From contig DKMK01000061.1 in assembly GCA_002469545.1 (NCBI GenBank), positions 1 to 30,328 of the forward strand: DNA of 30,328 bases, read 5' to 3'. The notes under the pieces are model-generated. The model was not told where the DNA came from. It ran no database searches and saw only the letters and a program-made list of their open reading frames with translations. This document shows positions 6,583-14,322 of this stretch, piece by piece (the first letter of the stretch is position 1; every line of letters begins with the position of its first letter). Source of the DNA: Rhodobacterales bacterium UBA7416 (GTDB lineage: Bacteria > Pseudomonadota > Alphaproteobacteria > Rhodobacterales > Rhodobacteraceae). Both the position numbers and the translations under genes were made by a program.

Positions 6583-7785
6583 TTATTTCAATGAACTACA
6601 AAATAATGCGATACGTTTACATGCCGCTATTAAATTTTCATCCGAAGTTGCGTAACTGATGCGAAATGCAGGGGACAAACCAAATGCGGCACCAAATACA
6701 ACTGCAACGCCTTGGGCATCCAAAAGTTCAGATGCGAAATCTTCGTCGGTTTCTATACGTTTTCCTTCGGGTGTTTTTTTGCCGATAAGGCCTGTTATCG
6801 AAGGATATACATAAAATGCGCCCTCTGGTTTCGGGCAAACGATGCCATCAATTTCCTTTAACATATCTAAAACTAAATCTCGGCGGTGTTGAAAAACTGG
6901 AACACTGGTTGAAACATAGTCTTGGGGGCCATTCAGCGCTTCTAATGCTGCCCATTGAGCAATTGTATTTGGATTAGACGTGCTTTGTGATTGGATCGTT
7001 CCCATTGCTTTGATCAATTGAATTGGGCCTGCCGCATATCCAATGCGCCAACCGGTCATTGCATATGCTTTTGAAACTCCGTTGGTTGTGAGAGTGCGAT
7101 CGTATAATGCAGGTTCGACCTGTGCAGGTGTGCAAAACTTAAAATCGTCATAGGAAAGATACTCATACATATCATCTGTTAAGACCCAGACATGGGGATG
7201 ATCCATTAACACATCCGTCAATGCCTTCAGCTCATCCCAGTTATAGCCAGCGCCCGTTGGGTTTGAGGGAGAATTGAAGATGAACCATTTCGTACGAGGC
7301 GTGATCGCGGCGCGCAATGCGTCGGCGGTAAGTTTGAAATTATTCTCTAATTTTGCCTCCGCAATGACAGGCGTTCCACCACCTAGTAAAACCATATCTG
7401 GGTATGATACCCAATAGGGGGCAGGGATGACCACTTCGTCGTCGGGGTTTAATGTGGCCATCAGTGCATTGTATAAAACCTGTTTTCCACCCGTGGAAAT
7501 ACAAACTTGGTTTGGTGCATAGGTCAAATCATTATCACGCAAAAGCTTGTCGCAGACGGCCTGTTTTAATGTGGGCATTCCATCTGCTGCCGTGTATTTT
7601 GTTTTGCCGTCGTTGATGGCCTGAATTGCTGCCAATTTAATATTATCTGGCGTATCGAAATCGGGTTCGCCCGCGCTTAATGAAATTATATCCTTGCCAC
7701 TTGCCTTAAGCGCGGCGGCCTTGGCTGTGATTGCCATCGTGGGAGAGGGTTTTACGTTTGAAAGGTTGTGCGAAAGGAAGGCCAT
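6583..7785 (-). CDS. aatA: Class I aspartate aminotransferase (PLP enzyme)
   Basis: This is a 400-residue fold-type-I aminotransferase of the Ib subgroup that uses aspartate, and in many bacteria prephenate, with 2-oxoglutarate. Visible are LSAGEPDFDTP (36-46), YTAADGMP (64-71), the SPSNPTGA loop (172-179), and the PLP Schiff-base lysine K239 in NGVSKAYAMTGWRIGYAAG. FRISYATS near the C-terminus holds the carboxylate-binding arginine. The start is ATG 7785 with GGAG about 11 bases upstream, a rather long spacing. It is divergent from sdhE. Whether it also accepts prephenate cannot be decided from sequence alone. Confidence 0.92.
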   Translation of the reverse strand: MAFLSHNLSNVKPSPTMAITAKAAALKASGKDIISLSAGEPDFDTPDNIKLAAIQAINDGKTKYTAADGMPTLKQAVCDKLLRDNDLTYAPNQVCISTGGKQVLYNALMATLNPDDEVVIPAPYWVSYPDMVLLGGGTPVIAEAKLENNFKLTADALRAAITPRTKWFIFNSPSNPTGAGYNWDELKALTDVLMDHPHVWVLTDDMYEYLSYDDFKFCTPAQVEPALYDRTLTTNGVSKAYAMTGWRIGYAAGPIQLIKAMGTIQSQSTSNPNTIAQWAALEALNGPQDYVSTSVPVFQHRRDLVLDMLKEIDGIVCPKPEGAFYVYPSITGLIGKKTPEGKRIETDEDFASELLDAQGVAVVFGAAFGLSPAFRISYATSDENLIAACKRIALFCSSLK

Positions 7786-7900
7786 AGATCGATACTCCGT
7801 TAATGAGGTAACTTTACCAAACTGCTGTCGACCCGCAAGGTATCGTTTTGGGTTGACCTTTGGGGCGCATAAATCTTAACACGCGACCAAGGAGAATTTG
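7786..7900. promoter_or_regulatory. Divergent aatA/sdhE intergenic region
   Basis: The 115-base gap must hold promoters for both genes. On the plus strand TTGACC (7853-7858) is a good -35, but the hexamer 17 bases on (TTAACA, 7876-7881) is a poor -10. CGATAC (7790-7795) and GTATCG (7841-7846) form an inverted pair 45 bases apart, perhaps by chance. GGAG (7891-7894) is the sdhE ribosome site and decides the ATG at 7901 over the in-frame TTG at 7898. Confidence 0.3.
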
Positions 7901-8161
7901 ATGGAAGATCATGAAACACGTCTAAAGCGCCTTCGAATGAGGTCCTGGCACCGCGGTATCAAAGAAATGGATTTGATTTTGGGCGGATTTGCTGACACTG
8001 AAATGGCGGCCCTAACTGTTGATGAATTAAACGCGCATGAAATTATGATGTGCGAAAATGACCATGACTTGTATCAGTGGGTTTCAGGCCAGTCTCCTGT
8101 GCCAGAAGAACTGTCAGAGGCTATTGCACGTATTCGTGTGCATTTTTTGAAAACTAAGTAA
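7901..8161 (+). CDS. sdhE: FAD assembly factor SdhE (succinate dehydrogenase maturation)
   Basis: SdhE/Sdh5 proteins promote covalent attachment of FAD to the flavoprotein subunits of succinate dehydrogenase and fumarate reductase. This 86-residue soluble protein has the family signature RGIKEMDLILGGF, which includes the conserved RGxxE motif, preceded by KRLRMRSWH and followed by the acidic helical part ending around DLYQWVSGQ. The length is normal. The ATG at 7901 has GGAG 6 bases upstream; an in-frame TTG just before it is not needed. The sdh operon is not in this window. It is followed 88 bases on by a MarR-type regulator. Confidence 0.88.
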   Translation: MEDHETRLKRLRMRSWHRGIKEMDLILGGFADTEMAALTVDELNAHEIMMCENDHDLYQWVSGQSPVPEELSEAIARIRVHFLKTK

Positions 8162-8249
8162 AATACAACCTAAAACAGTCTCAATTTTAACCGCTTCTTT
8201 GAGTTTATGCGTCAAAAGCTAAAACATCAAAGTATTGGCGGAGAAAATA

Positions 8250-8759
8250 ATGAGCATTTATGAACCGATTGTCGCAAAGCCAGAACATGGCCAATCAAGT
8301 GATTTCTTAAGCAATTATATGGATACATTGGCAATGGTTGAACGGCTTCACCGCCTGTTGCTGGATGTAATCAAGGACGAATTTGAACGGTTGGGTTTAT
8401 TGGATATCAATTCCGTTCAAGCGTTGTTGTTGTTCAATATATCAGACAACGAAGTCACTGCAGGTGAATTGAAATCGCGCGGATATTATCAAGGTTCCAA
8501 CGTTTCATACAATCTTAAAAAATTGGTAGAATCAGGGTACATGCATCACAAACGTTGTGAGGTTGATCGCCGTGCCGTTCGTGTGAAATTGACTGCAAAA
8601 GGATTGGAAGTCAGAACAATCGTTGGCGAACTGTTCGAACGTCATGCAGAAGGCATGTTACGGCGTTCAGTCCTTGAAGACGGCACATTAAAGGAAATAA
8701 ACGGCGCTTTGCATCGCGTTGAACGATATTGGGCTGATCAAATTCGTTATATTTACTAG
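8250..8759 (+). CDS. MarR-family winged-helix regulator (LdtR-like)
   Basis: This 169-residue protein has a MarR-type domain at about 25-145: a dimerising first helix (MVERLHRLLLDVIKDEFERLG), NSVQALLLFNI, the recognition region YYQGSNVSYNLKKLVESGY, and a wing with DRRAVRVKLTAKG. The opening (SIYEPIVAKPEHGQSSDFLSN) resembles the alphaproteobacterial LdtR-like group, which I recall only in general terms. The start is ATG 8250 with GGAG about 7 bases upstream; a TTG five codons earlier is less likely. It lies 82 bases upstream of hemA on the same strand, so control of hemA is possible but unproven. LdtR-type regulators elsewhere act on cell-wall and stress genes. Confidence 0.85.
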   Translation: MSIYEPIVAKPEHGQSSDFLSNYMDTLAMVERLHRLLLDVIKDEFERLGLLDINSVQALLLFNISDNEVTAGELKSRGYYQGSNVSYNLKKLVESGYMHHKRCEVDRRAVRVKLTAKGLEVRTIVGELFERHAEGMLRRSVLEDGTLKEINGALHRVERYWADQIRYIY

Positions 8760-8791
8760 TGTTTCCCCTGCGGCGTTTTGGGGCTTAATTT

Positions 8792-8841
8792 TTGACGCAG
8801 AATAGTTTATTTGTGTGAATACTTACACTGCGGATCACATT
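8792..8841 (+). promoter_or_regulatory. Candidate hemA promoter/operator
   Basis: TTGACG (8792-8797) is a plausible -35, but the matching -10 is weak (GTGAAT, 8815-8820). Overlapping it is an imperfect 16-base inverted repeat, GTGTGAATACTTACAC (8813-8828), ending 13 bases before the hemA ATG. An operator there would suit repression. It does not match the FnrL box (TTGAT-N4-ATCAA) or an Irr box as I know them. The hemA ribosome site is weak (GGA about 7 bases before the ATG). Confidence 0.35.
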
Positions 8842-10065
8842 ATGAACTACGATAGCCAAATAGATAAAGCGTTGAATGCTCTTCATGAAGAAGGGCGTTA
8901 TCGCGTATTTCAAGATATCAGTCGGATCAACGGCCGTTTCCCAAAAGCGAACTGGACGGACGCAGACGGCAAATATCAGGAGATCACCGTTTGGTGCGGC
9001 AATGACTATTTGGGCATGGGACAGAATCCAATTGTTATTGATGCTATGAAGGCTGGCATTGAACAAGCTGGCGTTGGTTCTGGTGGTACGCGCAATATTT
9101 CAGGAAACACAGTCTTTCACAAAGCATTAGAAGTAGAGTTGGCTGATTTACACAATACGGAAGCAGCACTTTTGTTTACTTCGGCGTACAACGCAAACGA
9201 AGCAACATTGTCTGCTTTACCAAAATTGTTCCCCAATTTAGTTATTTTGTCAGATGAGCTGAACCACGCATCGATGATCGAAGGTATCCGTCACGGAAAT
9301 TGCGAAAAGCTTATTTTCCGCCACAATGATACTGCGCATCTGCGTGAATTATTGGAAACAATTGATCCAAGTCGCCCCAAAGTGATCGCTTTTGAGTCGC
9401 TTTATTCCATGGATGGGGACTTTGGTCCAATCGCAGAAATTTGCGACTTGGCCGATGAATTTGATGCGCTAACATATATTGACGAAGTCCACGCCGTTGG
9501 TATGTACGGCCCACGCGGCGCGGGTGTCTGCGAAATGCTTGGACTGTCTGACCGTATTGATATTTTCAATGGGACACTTGCCAAAGCATATGGTGTCATT
9601 GGCGGTTATATTGCATCAAGCGCGCGTTTTGTGGATGCTATCCGTTCATATGCGCCTGGTTTCATTTTTACGTCATCATTGCCACCTTCATTGGCCGCAG
9701 CGGCAACTGCATCGGTTAGCCACTTGAAAAATAATACAAAAATAAGAGAGCAACACCAAGACATTGCGGCGCAATTAAAATTGCGTTTCCGCGCCTTGGG
9801 GTTGCCATTGGACGATCACGGAAGCCATATTGTGCCTATCCATGTTGGTGATCCTGTTAAATGTAAGATGATTTCGGATCGGTTGCTGAATGATTTTGGA
9901 ATTTACGTTCAACCAATCAATTTTCCAACTGTGCCACGTGGCACTGAACGCCTGCGGTTCACACCGTCGCCTGTTCATACACAGGATATGGTGGATGAAT
10001 TGGTCTCTGCAATGGATCAACTTTGGTCGCATTGTGAACTCAGTCGGCTGAAAACCACCGCTTAA
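8842..10065 (+). CDS. hemA: 5-aminolevulinate synthase
   Basis: This condenses glycine and succinyl-CoA to 5-aminolevulinate, the first step of haem synthesis by the C4 route used in Alphaproteobacteria (407 aa, normal). It is a fold-type-I PLP enzyme of the alpha-oxoamine synthase family. Visible are RYRVFQDISR (19-28), WCGNDYLGMG (51-60), GSGGTRNISGN (79-89), IDEVHAVGMYGPRGAG (213-228) and the PLP lysine K248 in GTLAKAYGVIGGYI, the position known from the Rhodobacter enzyme. I chose ATG 8842 because MNYDSQIDKALNALHEEGRY matches the family start; an in-frame GTG lies nine codons upstream. It follows a MarR-type regulator and supplies haem precursor also needed by the sirohaem route upstream. 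Confidence 0.95.
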   Translation: MNYDSQIDKALNALHEEGRYRVFQDISRINGRFPKANWTDADGKYQEITVWCGNDYLGMGQNPIVIDAMKAGIEQAGVGSGGTRNISGNTVFHKALEVELADLHNTEAALLFTSAYNANEATLSALPKLFPNLVILSDELNHASMIEGIRHGNCEKLIFRHNDTAHLRELLETIDPSRPKVIAFESLYSMDGDFGPIAEICDLADEFDALTYIDEVHAVGMYGPRGAGVCEMLGLSDRIDIFNGTLAKAYGVIGGYIASSARFVDAIRSYAPGFIFTSSLPPSLAAAATASVSHLKNNTKIREQHQDIAAQLKLRFRALGLPLDDHGSHIVPIHVGDPVKCKMISDRLLNDFGIYVQPINFPTVPRGTERLRFTPSPVHTQDMVDELVSAMDQLWSHCELSRLKTTA

Positions 10066-10186
10066 CCTTTAATACTCCGCAGGGGCGCCTCTGTTGGATA
10101 AGTATGCTATAAGTCACACTATAAAGAGAGATTGAACGCTACGAATCGATCTCCAAGAGGCGAAAAAAGGTTGGGGTGCGGTCGCT
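10066..10186 (+). promoter_or_regulatory. Intergenic leader upstream of the RodZ-like gene
   Basis: This is a 121-base gap. TATAAA (10120-10125) and TATAAG (10108-10113) are -10-like, but no -35 sits at the right distance; TTGGAT at 10094 is 20 bases from the better one. No clear hairpin terminator for hemA is visible. The ribosome site of the next gene is poor, with only G-rich sequence (GGGGTG) about 10 bases before the ATG. Confidence 0.25.
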
Positions 10187-11335
10187 ATGGACCAAGTTTC
10201 CGAAAATGATGATCCGAAAGGGTTTGACGAATTTCATATTTCGTTGGGCGATAAGATGCGTGGCGAACGTGCAACTATGGGCAAATCGCTCGAAGATATC
10301 AAAGATGATCTGAAGTTACGGGTAGATATCCTTGAAGGTATCGAAAATTCCGATATTTCTGCATTCCCATCTCCAAGTTTTGTTGCGGGTTATGTCCGCT
10401 CATATGCCAATCATTTAGGTTTAGATTCCGAAGAATGCTTTTTGCAGTTTTGCGAGGAAAGTGGATTCGTTGGGTTGCAGGCCGAAATCAACGGCACTCA
10501 GGTTAAAAAGAAAAAGAAGAAATTTGGTAAACCAAACGGATTGTTGGATGATCCAATTTTAAATCCACGCGTCCCTAACAAGCCTATCAAAGCAGGTATC
10601 TTTGGTGGTGTATCTCCGTCTGGCATTCTATCATTGTTTGTTCTTGCTGGATTGATTGTTGGATTGGGATACGGCGGTTTGGCTGTGTTAAACGAAGTCC
10701 AGCGCGTGCAGTTTGCACCGGTGAATGAAACACCTTCTGTTATTCGATCTGTATCAACTTTGGGTGGCGAAAATACCGAAACATCTTCTGATGGCATACA
10801 AATTGCGACACCTATCCAGATGGCCGCCCTTGAAGAGTTTTATCGACCGACAGAATTATCAATGCCACGTTTAACGCCGCGCGATGGACCAATTTCAGGC
10901 ATTGATCCTGCAAACTTTGGCGTATTTTCAGTGCCTTCACATACGAAACTGATCGCAAGTACCGAGGTTGTTCAACCACAAGTGACTGAACAAGGGCCCG
11001 AGGCCATGGATATCGTGGCGCTTAAACCTGCTTGGGTTCGTGTTTATACGCCTACGGGTGGTGTTTTGTTTGAGAAAATTTTGGATTCAGGTCAACGTTA
11101 TCGTCTGCCTGAAGGTGTCAGCAATGCTTTGATGCGTGCAGGTAATTCTGGATCTGTGTATATCATGGTTGGTGAAAAAATGTATGGCCCTGTCGGTCAA
11201 GCAACGGGTGTTGCGCGCAAAGTACCGCTTGATCCAACACTCGTTTCGGAAACTTACGCCCTAATCGAAGATGGATTCGATCTGCCATTGTCTGCACCAA
11301 TTAATGTGGATTTGACTGCGCAGGCTGTTCAATAA
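10187..11335 (+). CDS. RodZ-like helix-turn-helix membrane protein (DUF4115)
   Basis: This 382-residue single-pass protein has the RodZ layout. A cytoplasmic helix-turn-helix domain of the HTH_25 type (about 18-95) carries LGDKMRGERATMGKSLEDI and FPSPSFVAGYVRSYANHLGL. A basic juxtamembrane run of six lysines follows (107-112). One membrane helix (about 147-168) leads to a disordered Pro/Thr-rich periplasmic linker and a DUF4115 domain (about 280-350, PAWVRVYTPTGGVLFEKIL onward). RodZ links MreB filaments to the cell-wall elongation machinery; that role here is inferred from architecture. It lies upstream of ispG (66-base gap), an arrangement I associate with Alphaproteobacteria. The start ATG 10187 has only a weak ribosome site. 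Confidence 0.8.
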   Translation: MDQVSENDDPKGFDEFHISLGDKMRGERATMGKSLEDIKDDLKLRVDILEGIENSDISAFPSPSFVAGYVRSYANHLGLDSEECFLQFCEESGFVGLQAEINGTQVKKKKKKFGKPNGLLDDPILNPRVPNKPIKAGIFGGVSPSGILSLFVLAGLIVGLGYGGLAVLNEVQRVQFAPVNETPSVIRSVSTLGGENTETSSDGIQIATPIQMAALEEFYRPTELSMPRLTPRDGPISGIDPANFGVFSVPSHTKLIASTEVVQPQVTEQGPEAMDIVALKPAWVRVYTPTGGVLFEKILDSGQRYRLPEGVSNALMRAGNSGSVYIMVGEKMYGPVGQATGVARKVPLDPTLVSETYALIEDGFDLPLSAPINVDLTAQAVQ

Positions 11336-11401
11336 ACGTGATGGGTTGATGCCCCTCGTTAAGGGTATATAACGCAGGTATATTAACTGTGGATCAAATA
11401 C

Positions 11402-12517
11402 ATGAGCCTTAATTCCATTCGACCGTGGCGCAACATTGAACGTCGTAAAAGTCGTCAAATTCATGTGGGCAGTGTTCCAGTTGGGGGTGATGCTCCAATT
11501 TCCGTACAAACAATGACGAATACATTGACGCATGACGCCAGTGCAACAATTAGGCAGATCATCGCATGTGCTGATGCAGGTGCAGATATTGTGCGTGTAA
11601 GTTGCCCAGATGAAGCGTCCACAAAGGCGATGCGTGAAATCGTCAAAGAGAGCCCTGTGCCCTTAGTCGCGGATATTCATTTCCACTACAAACGTGCGAT
11701 CGAAGCCGCCAAAGCAGGCGTTGCCTGTTTACGGATCAATCCTGGCAACATTGGATCAGAAGAGCGTGTTCGCGAAGTAATACAAGCTGCGCGCGATTAT
11801 GGTTGTTCAATCCGTATCGGTGTGAACGGCGGTTCGCTGGAAAAACATTTGTTGGATAAATATGGTGAACCTTGCCCTTCTGCAATGATTGAAAGTGGAA
11901 TGGATCATATCCGCATCTTGCAGGACAATGATTTTCATGAATTTAAGATTTCGGTTAAAGCATCTGATGTTTTCATGGCCGCCGCTGCATACCAAGGTTT
12001 GGCCGAAGCGACGGATGCACCAATACATATTGGTATTACCGAAGCAGGGGGATTAACCAGCGGTACGATAAAATCGGCAGTTGGGTTAGGTAATCTGCTT
12101 TGGATGGGCATTGGCGACACCATGCGCGTATCTTTGTCAGCGGATCCGGTCGAAGAGGTCAAAGTTGGGTTTGAGATTTTGAAATCCCTTGGACTTCGAC
12201 ATCGCGGTGTAAATATTATTTCTTGCCCATCATGCGCGCGCCAAGGTTTTGATGTAATCGAAACCGTTGCAAATTTGGAAAGGCGTTTGGAACACATTAA
12301 AACGCCCATGTCTTTGTCCATAATTGGGTGTGTTGTTAACGGCCCTGGCGAAGCATTGATGACTGACGTAGGCTTTACGGGCGGTGGTGCAGGATCAGGG
12401 ATGGTTTACTGGGCAGGTAAGCAAGATCATAAAATCGACAATGAAAAAATGGTAGATCACATTGTTGGCTTGGTTGAAAAACGCGCAAGTGAATTAGACG
12501 CAGAAGCGATTGAATGA
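11402..12517 (+). CDS. ispG: 4-hydroxy-3-methylbut-2-enyl diphosphate synthase (flavodoxin)
   Basis: IspG (GcpE) converts 2-C-methylerythritol 2,4-cyclodiphosphate to HMBPP in the MEP isoprenoid pathway, using a [4Fe-4S] cluster. At 371 aa it is the compact bacterial form. The N-terminal TIM-barrel part has PISVQTMTNTLTHD (32-45), RVSCPDE and LRINPGNIG (110-118). The C-terminal part has the cluster cysteines C275 and C278 (CPSC) and C310 with E317 (GCVVNGPGE), matching the E. coli ligands. The start is ATG 11402 with a weak GTGGAT ribosome site. It overlaps the next gene by four bases (ATGA). Confidence 0.96.
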   Translation: MSLNSIRPWRNIERRKSRQIHVGSVPVGGDAPISVQTMTNTLTHDASATIRQIIACADAGADIVRVSCPDEASTKAMREIVKESPVPLVADIHFHYKRAIEAAKAGVACLRINPGNIGSEERVREVIQAARDYGCSIRIGVNGGSLEKHLLDKYGEPCPSAMIESGMDHIRILQDNDFHEFKISVKASDVFMAAAAYQGLAEATDAPIHIGITEAGGLTSGTIKSAVGLGNLLWMGIGDTMRVSLSADPVEEVKVGFEILKSLGLRHRGVNIISCPSCARQGFDVIETVANLERRLEHIKTPMSLSIIGCVVNGPGEALMTDVGFTGGGAGSGMVYWAGKQDHKIDNEKMVDHIVGLVEKRASELDAEAIE

Positions 12518-12966
12518 ATCCCATTTTGTTATTCATTATTGCAGTTGCTGTCGTTGCCATTCTTTCGCTTAGGTTTTGGCCCTTGAGTAATGCGGATTTT
12601 CACGTTGATCCATTTACAATAGATCCCCCAAACAGCCCCAATTTTTATCTAAGTAAAAACGAAGAGGGGATATTTAGTGTGCCAGCGCATTCGTTAGTAC
12701 AAGCCCTTGAAAAAATGGTTGCGACGTTACCGCGTGTGACGCGTATTTCAGCGGGCAGTGATGGGTTATTCCATGTGACATATGTCAGCCGTAGCCTGGT
12801 TTTTGGCTTCCCTGACTTAATCTCTATAAAAATTTTGGAATCGTCACCAACATCATCAAAAATTAAACTATTTTCGCGTTCGCGATTTGGACACTCAGAC
12901 TTGGGGGTAAATAGAGCCCGTGTTCAGGTTTGGTTGGCGACTTTGCGGGAGAACTTGGGAACTTAG
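12514..12966 (+). CDS. DUF1499 family membrane-anchored protein
   Basis: This 150-residue protein starts with one hydrophobic helix (about 3-20, NPILLFIIAVAVVAILSL), a membrane anchor or uncleaved signal. A DUF1499-like domain follows: NFYLSKNEEG, then VATLPRVTRI, FHVTYVSRSLVFGFPDLISI, and a C-terminal SRSRFGHSDLGVNRARV typical of the family. Its biochemical role is unknown. It overlaps ispG by four bases (ATGA), so co-translation is likely. Its last 72 bases overlap the 3' end of a gene on the opposite strand. Confidence 0.82.
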   Translation: MNPILLFIIAVAVVAILSLRFWPLSNADFHVDPFTIDPPNSPNFYLSKNEEGIFSVPAHSLVQALEKMVATLPRVTRISAGSDGLFHVTYVSRSLVFGFPDLISIKILESSPTSSKIKLFSRSRFGHSDLGVNRARVQVWLATLRENLGT

Positions 12967-13188
12967 GCACGATCTGCCTAGCTCGCGCCACATAGGATTG
13001 TTTAACGACATTTCACATCGAGCCATAAAATCACGATCACCTACCGACAAACAAATGACTTCGCCCAATTCCAACCGCTGGCCGGTTTTATCCGTGCAAT
13101 AACAGTCAGGCCACTTTATTTCGGCGTCTTGTGCGTGTGCTTGGGTTACACTTATTGCAACCATCAGGAATGCAAAAAATTTGTACAT
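12895..13188 (-). CDS. Small secreted Cys-containing protein (97 aa)
   Basis: I do not recognise a named family. Residues 1-20 look like a Sec signal peptide (MYKFFAFLMVAISVTQAHAQ, cleavage near AHA-Q). The mature part has about five cysteines in WPDCYCTD, EVICLS, MARCEMS and RSCLSS, plus NNPMWREL. The even spacing suggests periplasmic disulfides or a small bound cofactor. The start is ATG 13188; the open frame upstream of it runs into the prfA gene region and is unlikely. The ribosome site is weak. The last 72 bases overlap the converging DUF1499 gene. Function unknown. Confidence 0.65.
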   Translation of the reverse strand: MYKFFAFLMVAISVTQAHAQDAEIKWPDCYCTDKTGQRLELGEVICLSVGDRDFMARCEMSLNNPMWRELGRSCLSSQVLPQSRQPNLNTGSIYPQV

Positions 13189-13266
13189 AGGCCGCGTATA
13201 GCATAATTTCTTGGAAAATGCACGTCTGCTCTTGACCCCATGCATTTGAAGGGGGAAGACAGTCGG

Positions 13267-14322
13267 ATGGTACCTGAAGATAAACTTGAACAAATCCGCG
13301 CACGTTTTGCATTTCTAGAAGCAAAAATGGCTGATGGATCAGCAATGGACGAAATCGCGACCCTGTCAAAAGAGTATGCGGATTTGAAGCCTGTCGTGGA
13401 ACAAATCAACCAATATAATATGCTAGTTTCTGATATCGCCGACGCAGAACTCATGTTGGATGATCCCGAAATGCGCACTTTGGCGCAAGAAGAGCTTCCG
13501 ACATTACGATCTGCCTTACCAGAAGCAGAACTGGCGCTGCAATTATCACTACTTCCCAAAGATGAAGCGGATGAAAAGCCCGCAATCATTGAAATTCGTG
13601 CCGGTACCGGTGGCGACGAAGCTGCTTTGTTTGCGGGTGATCTACTGCGTATGTACATCCGTTTTTGCGAAAGTCAGGGATGGAAGTTTGAAATTGTCGA
13701 GGGTAGAGAAACTGAGCTTGGTGGATATAAAGAAGTTATTGCCAACGTCAAAGGTGTCGGTGTTTTTGCACGTCTGAAATACGAAAGTGGGGTTCACCGC
13801 GTTCAACGTGTTCCCACAACCGAAAGTGGCGGACGCGTCCATACATCAGCTGCGACAGTCGCCATCATGCCAGAGGCCGAAGATATCGATTTGGTTATCC
13901 CAGCAACTGATATCCGTTTGGATACGTATCGGTCATCAGGGGCAGGTGGCCAGCACGTAAATACAACAGATTCAGCCGTTCGGATCACACACCTACCAAC
14001 AGGTTTGATTGTAACAAGTTCCGAAAAATCCCAACACCGTAATCGCGAAATAGCGATGAATGTTTTGCGCACACGCTTGTATGATTTACAACGCCAGCAA
14101 GCCGATGATGAGCGTGCAGCGACGCGCAAAGACCAAGTTGGCACAGGCGATCGTTCCGAACGCATTCGCACGTATAATTACCCCCAAGGTAGGGTCAGCG
14201 ATCATCGTATTAATCTAACGCTTTATAAGTTGGACCAAGTGATGCAAGGTGATTTGAATGAATTTATCGATGCCTTGACTGCCGATGACCAAGCGGCAAA
14301 ATTGGCTGAACTTAATCCATAA
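13267..14322 (+). CDS. prfA: Peptide chain release factor 1
   Basis: RF1 releases finished protein at UAA and UAG codons (351 aa). The catalytic GGQ (227-229) lies in YRSSGAGGQHVNTTDSAVRI. The stop-codon-reading PxT tripeptide appears as P183-T-T in RVPTTESGGRVHTSA; this position separates RF1 from RF2 (SPF). RAGTGGDEA (111-119) is also typical. The start is ATG 13267 after a GGGGGAAG ribosome site; a second ATG nine codons upstream is in frame but does not match the family start. Its stop overlaps the prmC ATG by one base (TAATG), pairing RF1 with the enzyme that methylates its GGQ. Confidence 0.96.
   Translation: MVPEDKLEQIRARFAFLEAKMADGSAMDEIATLSKEYADLKPVVEQINQYNMLVSDIADAELMLDDPEMRTLAQEELPTLRSALPEAELALQLSLLPKDEADEKPAIIEIRAGTGGDEAALFAGDLLRMYIRFCESQGWKFEIVEGRETELGGYKEVIANVKGVGVFARLKYESGVHRVQRVPTTESGGRVHTSAATVAIMPEAEDIDLVIPATDIRLDTYRSSGAGGQHVNTTDSAVRITHLPTGLIVTSSEKSQHRNREIAMNVLRTRLYDLQRQQADDERAATRKDQVGTGDRSERIRTYNYPQGRVSDHRINLTLYKLDQVMQGDLNEFIDALTADDQAAKLAELNP

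Noticed and set aside
8764..8795. CCCC...GGGG stem followed by T-rich sequence after the MarR gene
   Set aside because: Only four base pairs with an 11-base loop, too weak to call a terminator.
11935..12321. 128-codon open frame antisense to ispG
   Set aside because: Contained within ispG, whose catalytic motifs are intact; no ribosome site.
13803..14171. 122-codon open frame antisense to prfA
   Set aside because: Contained in prfA over the GGQ region; Ser/Val/Arg-rich shadow.
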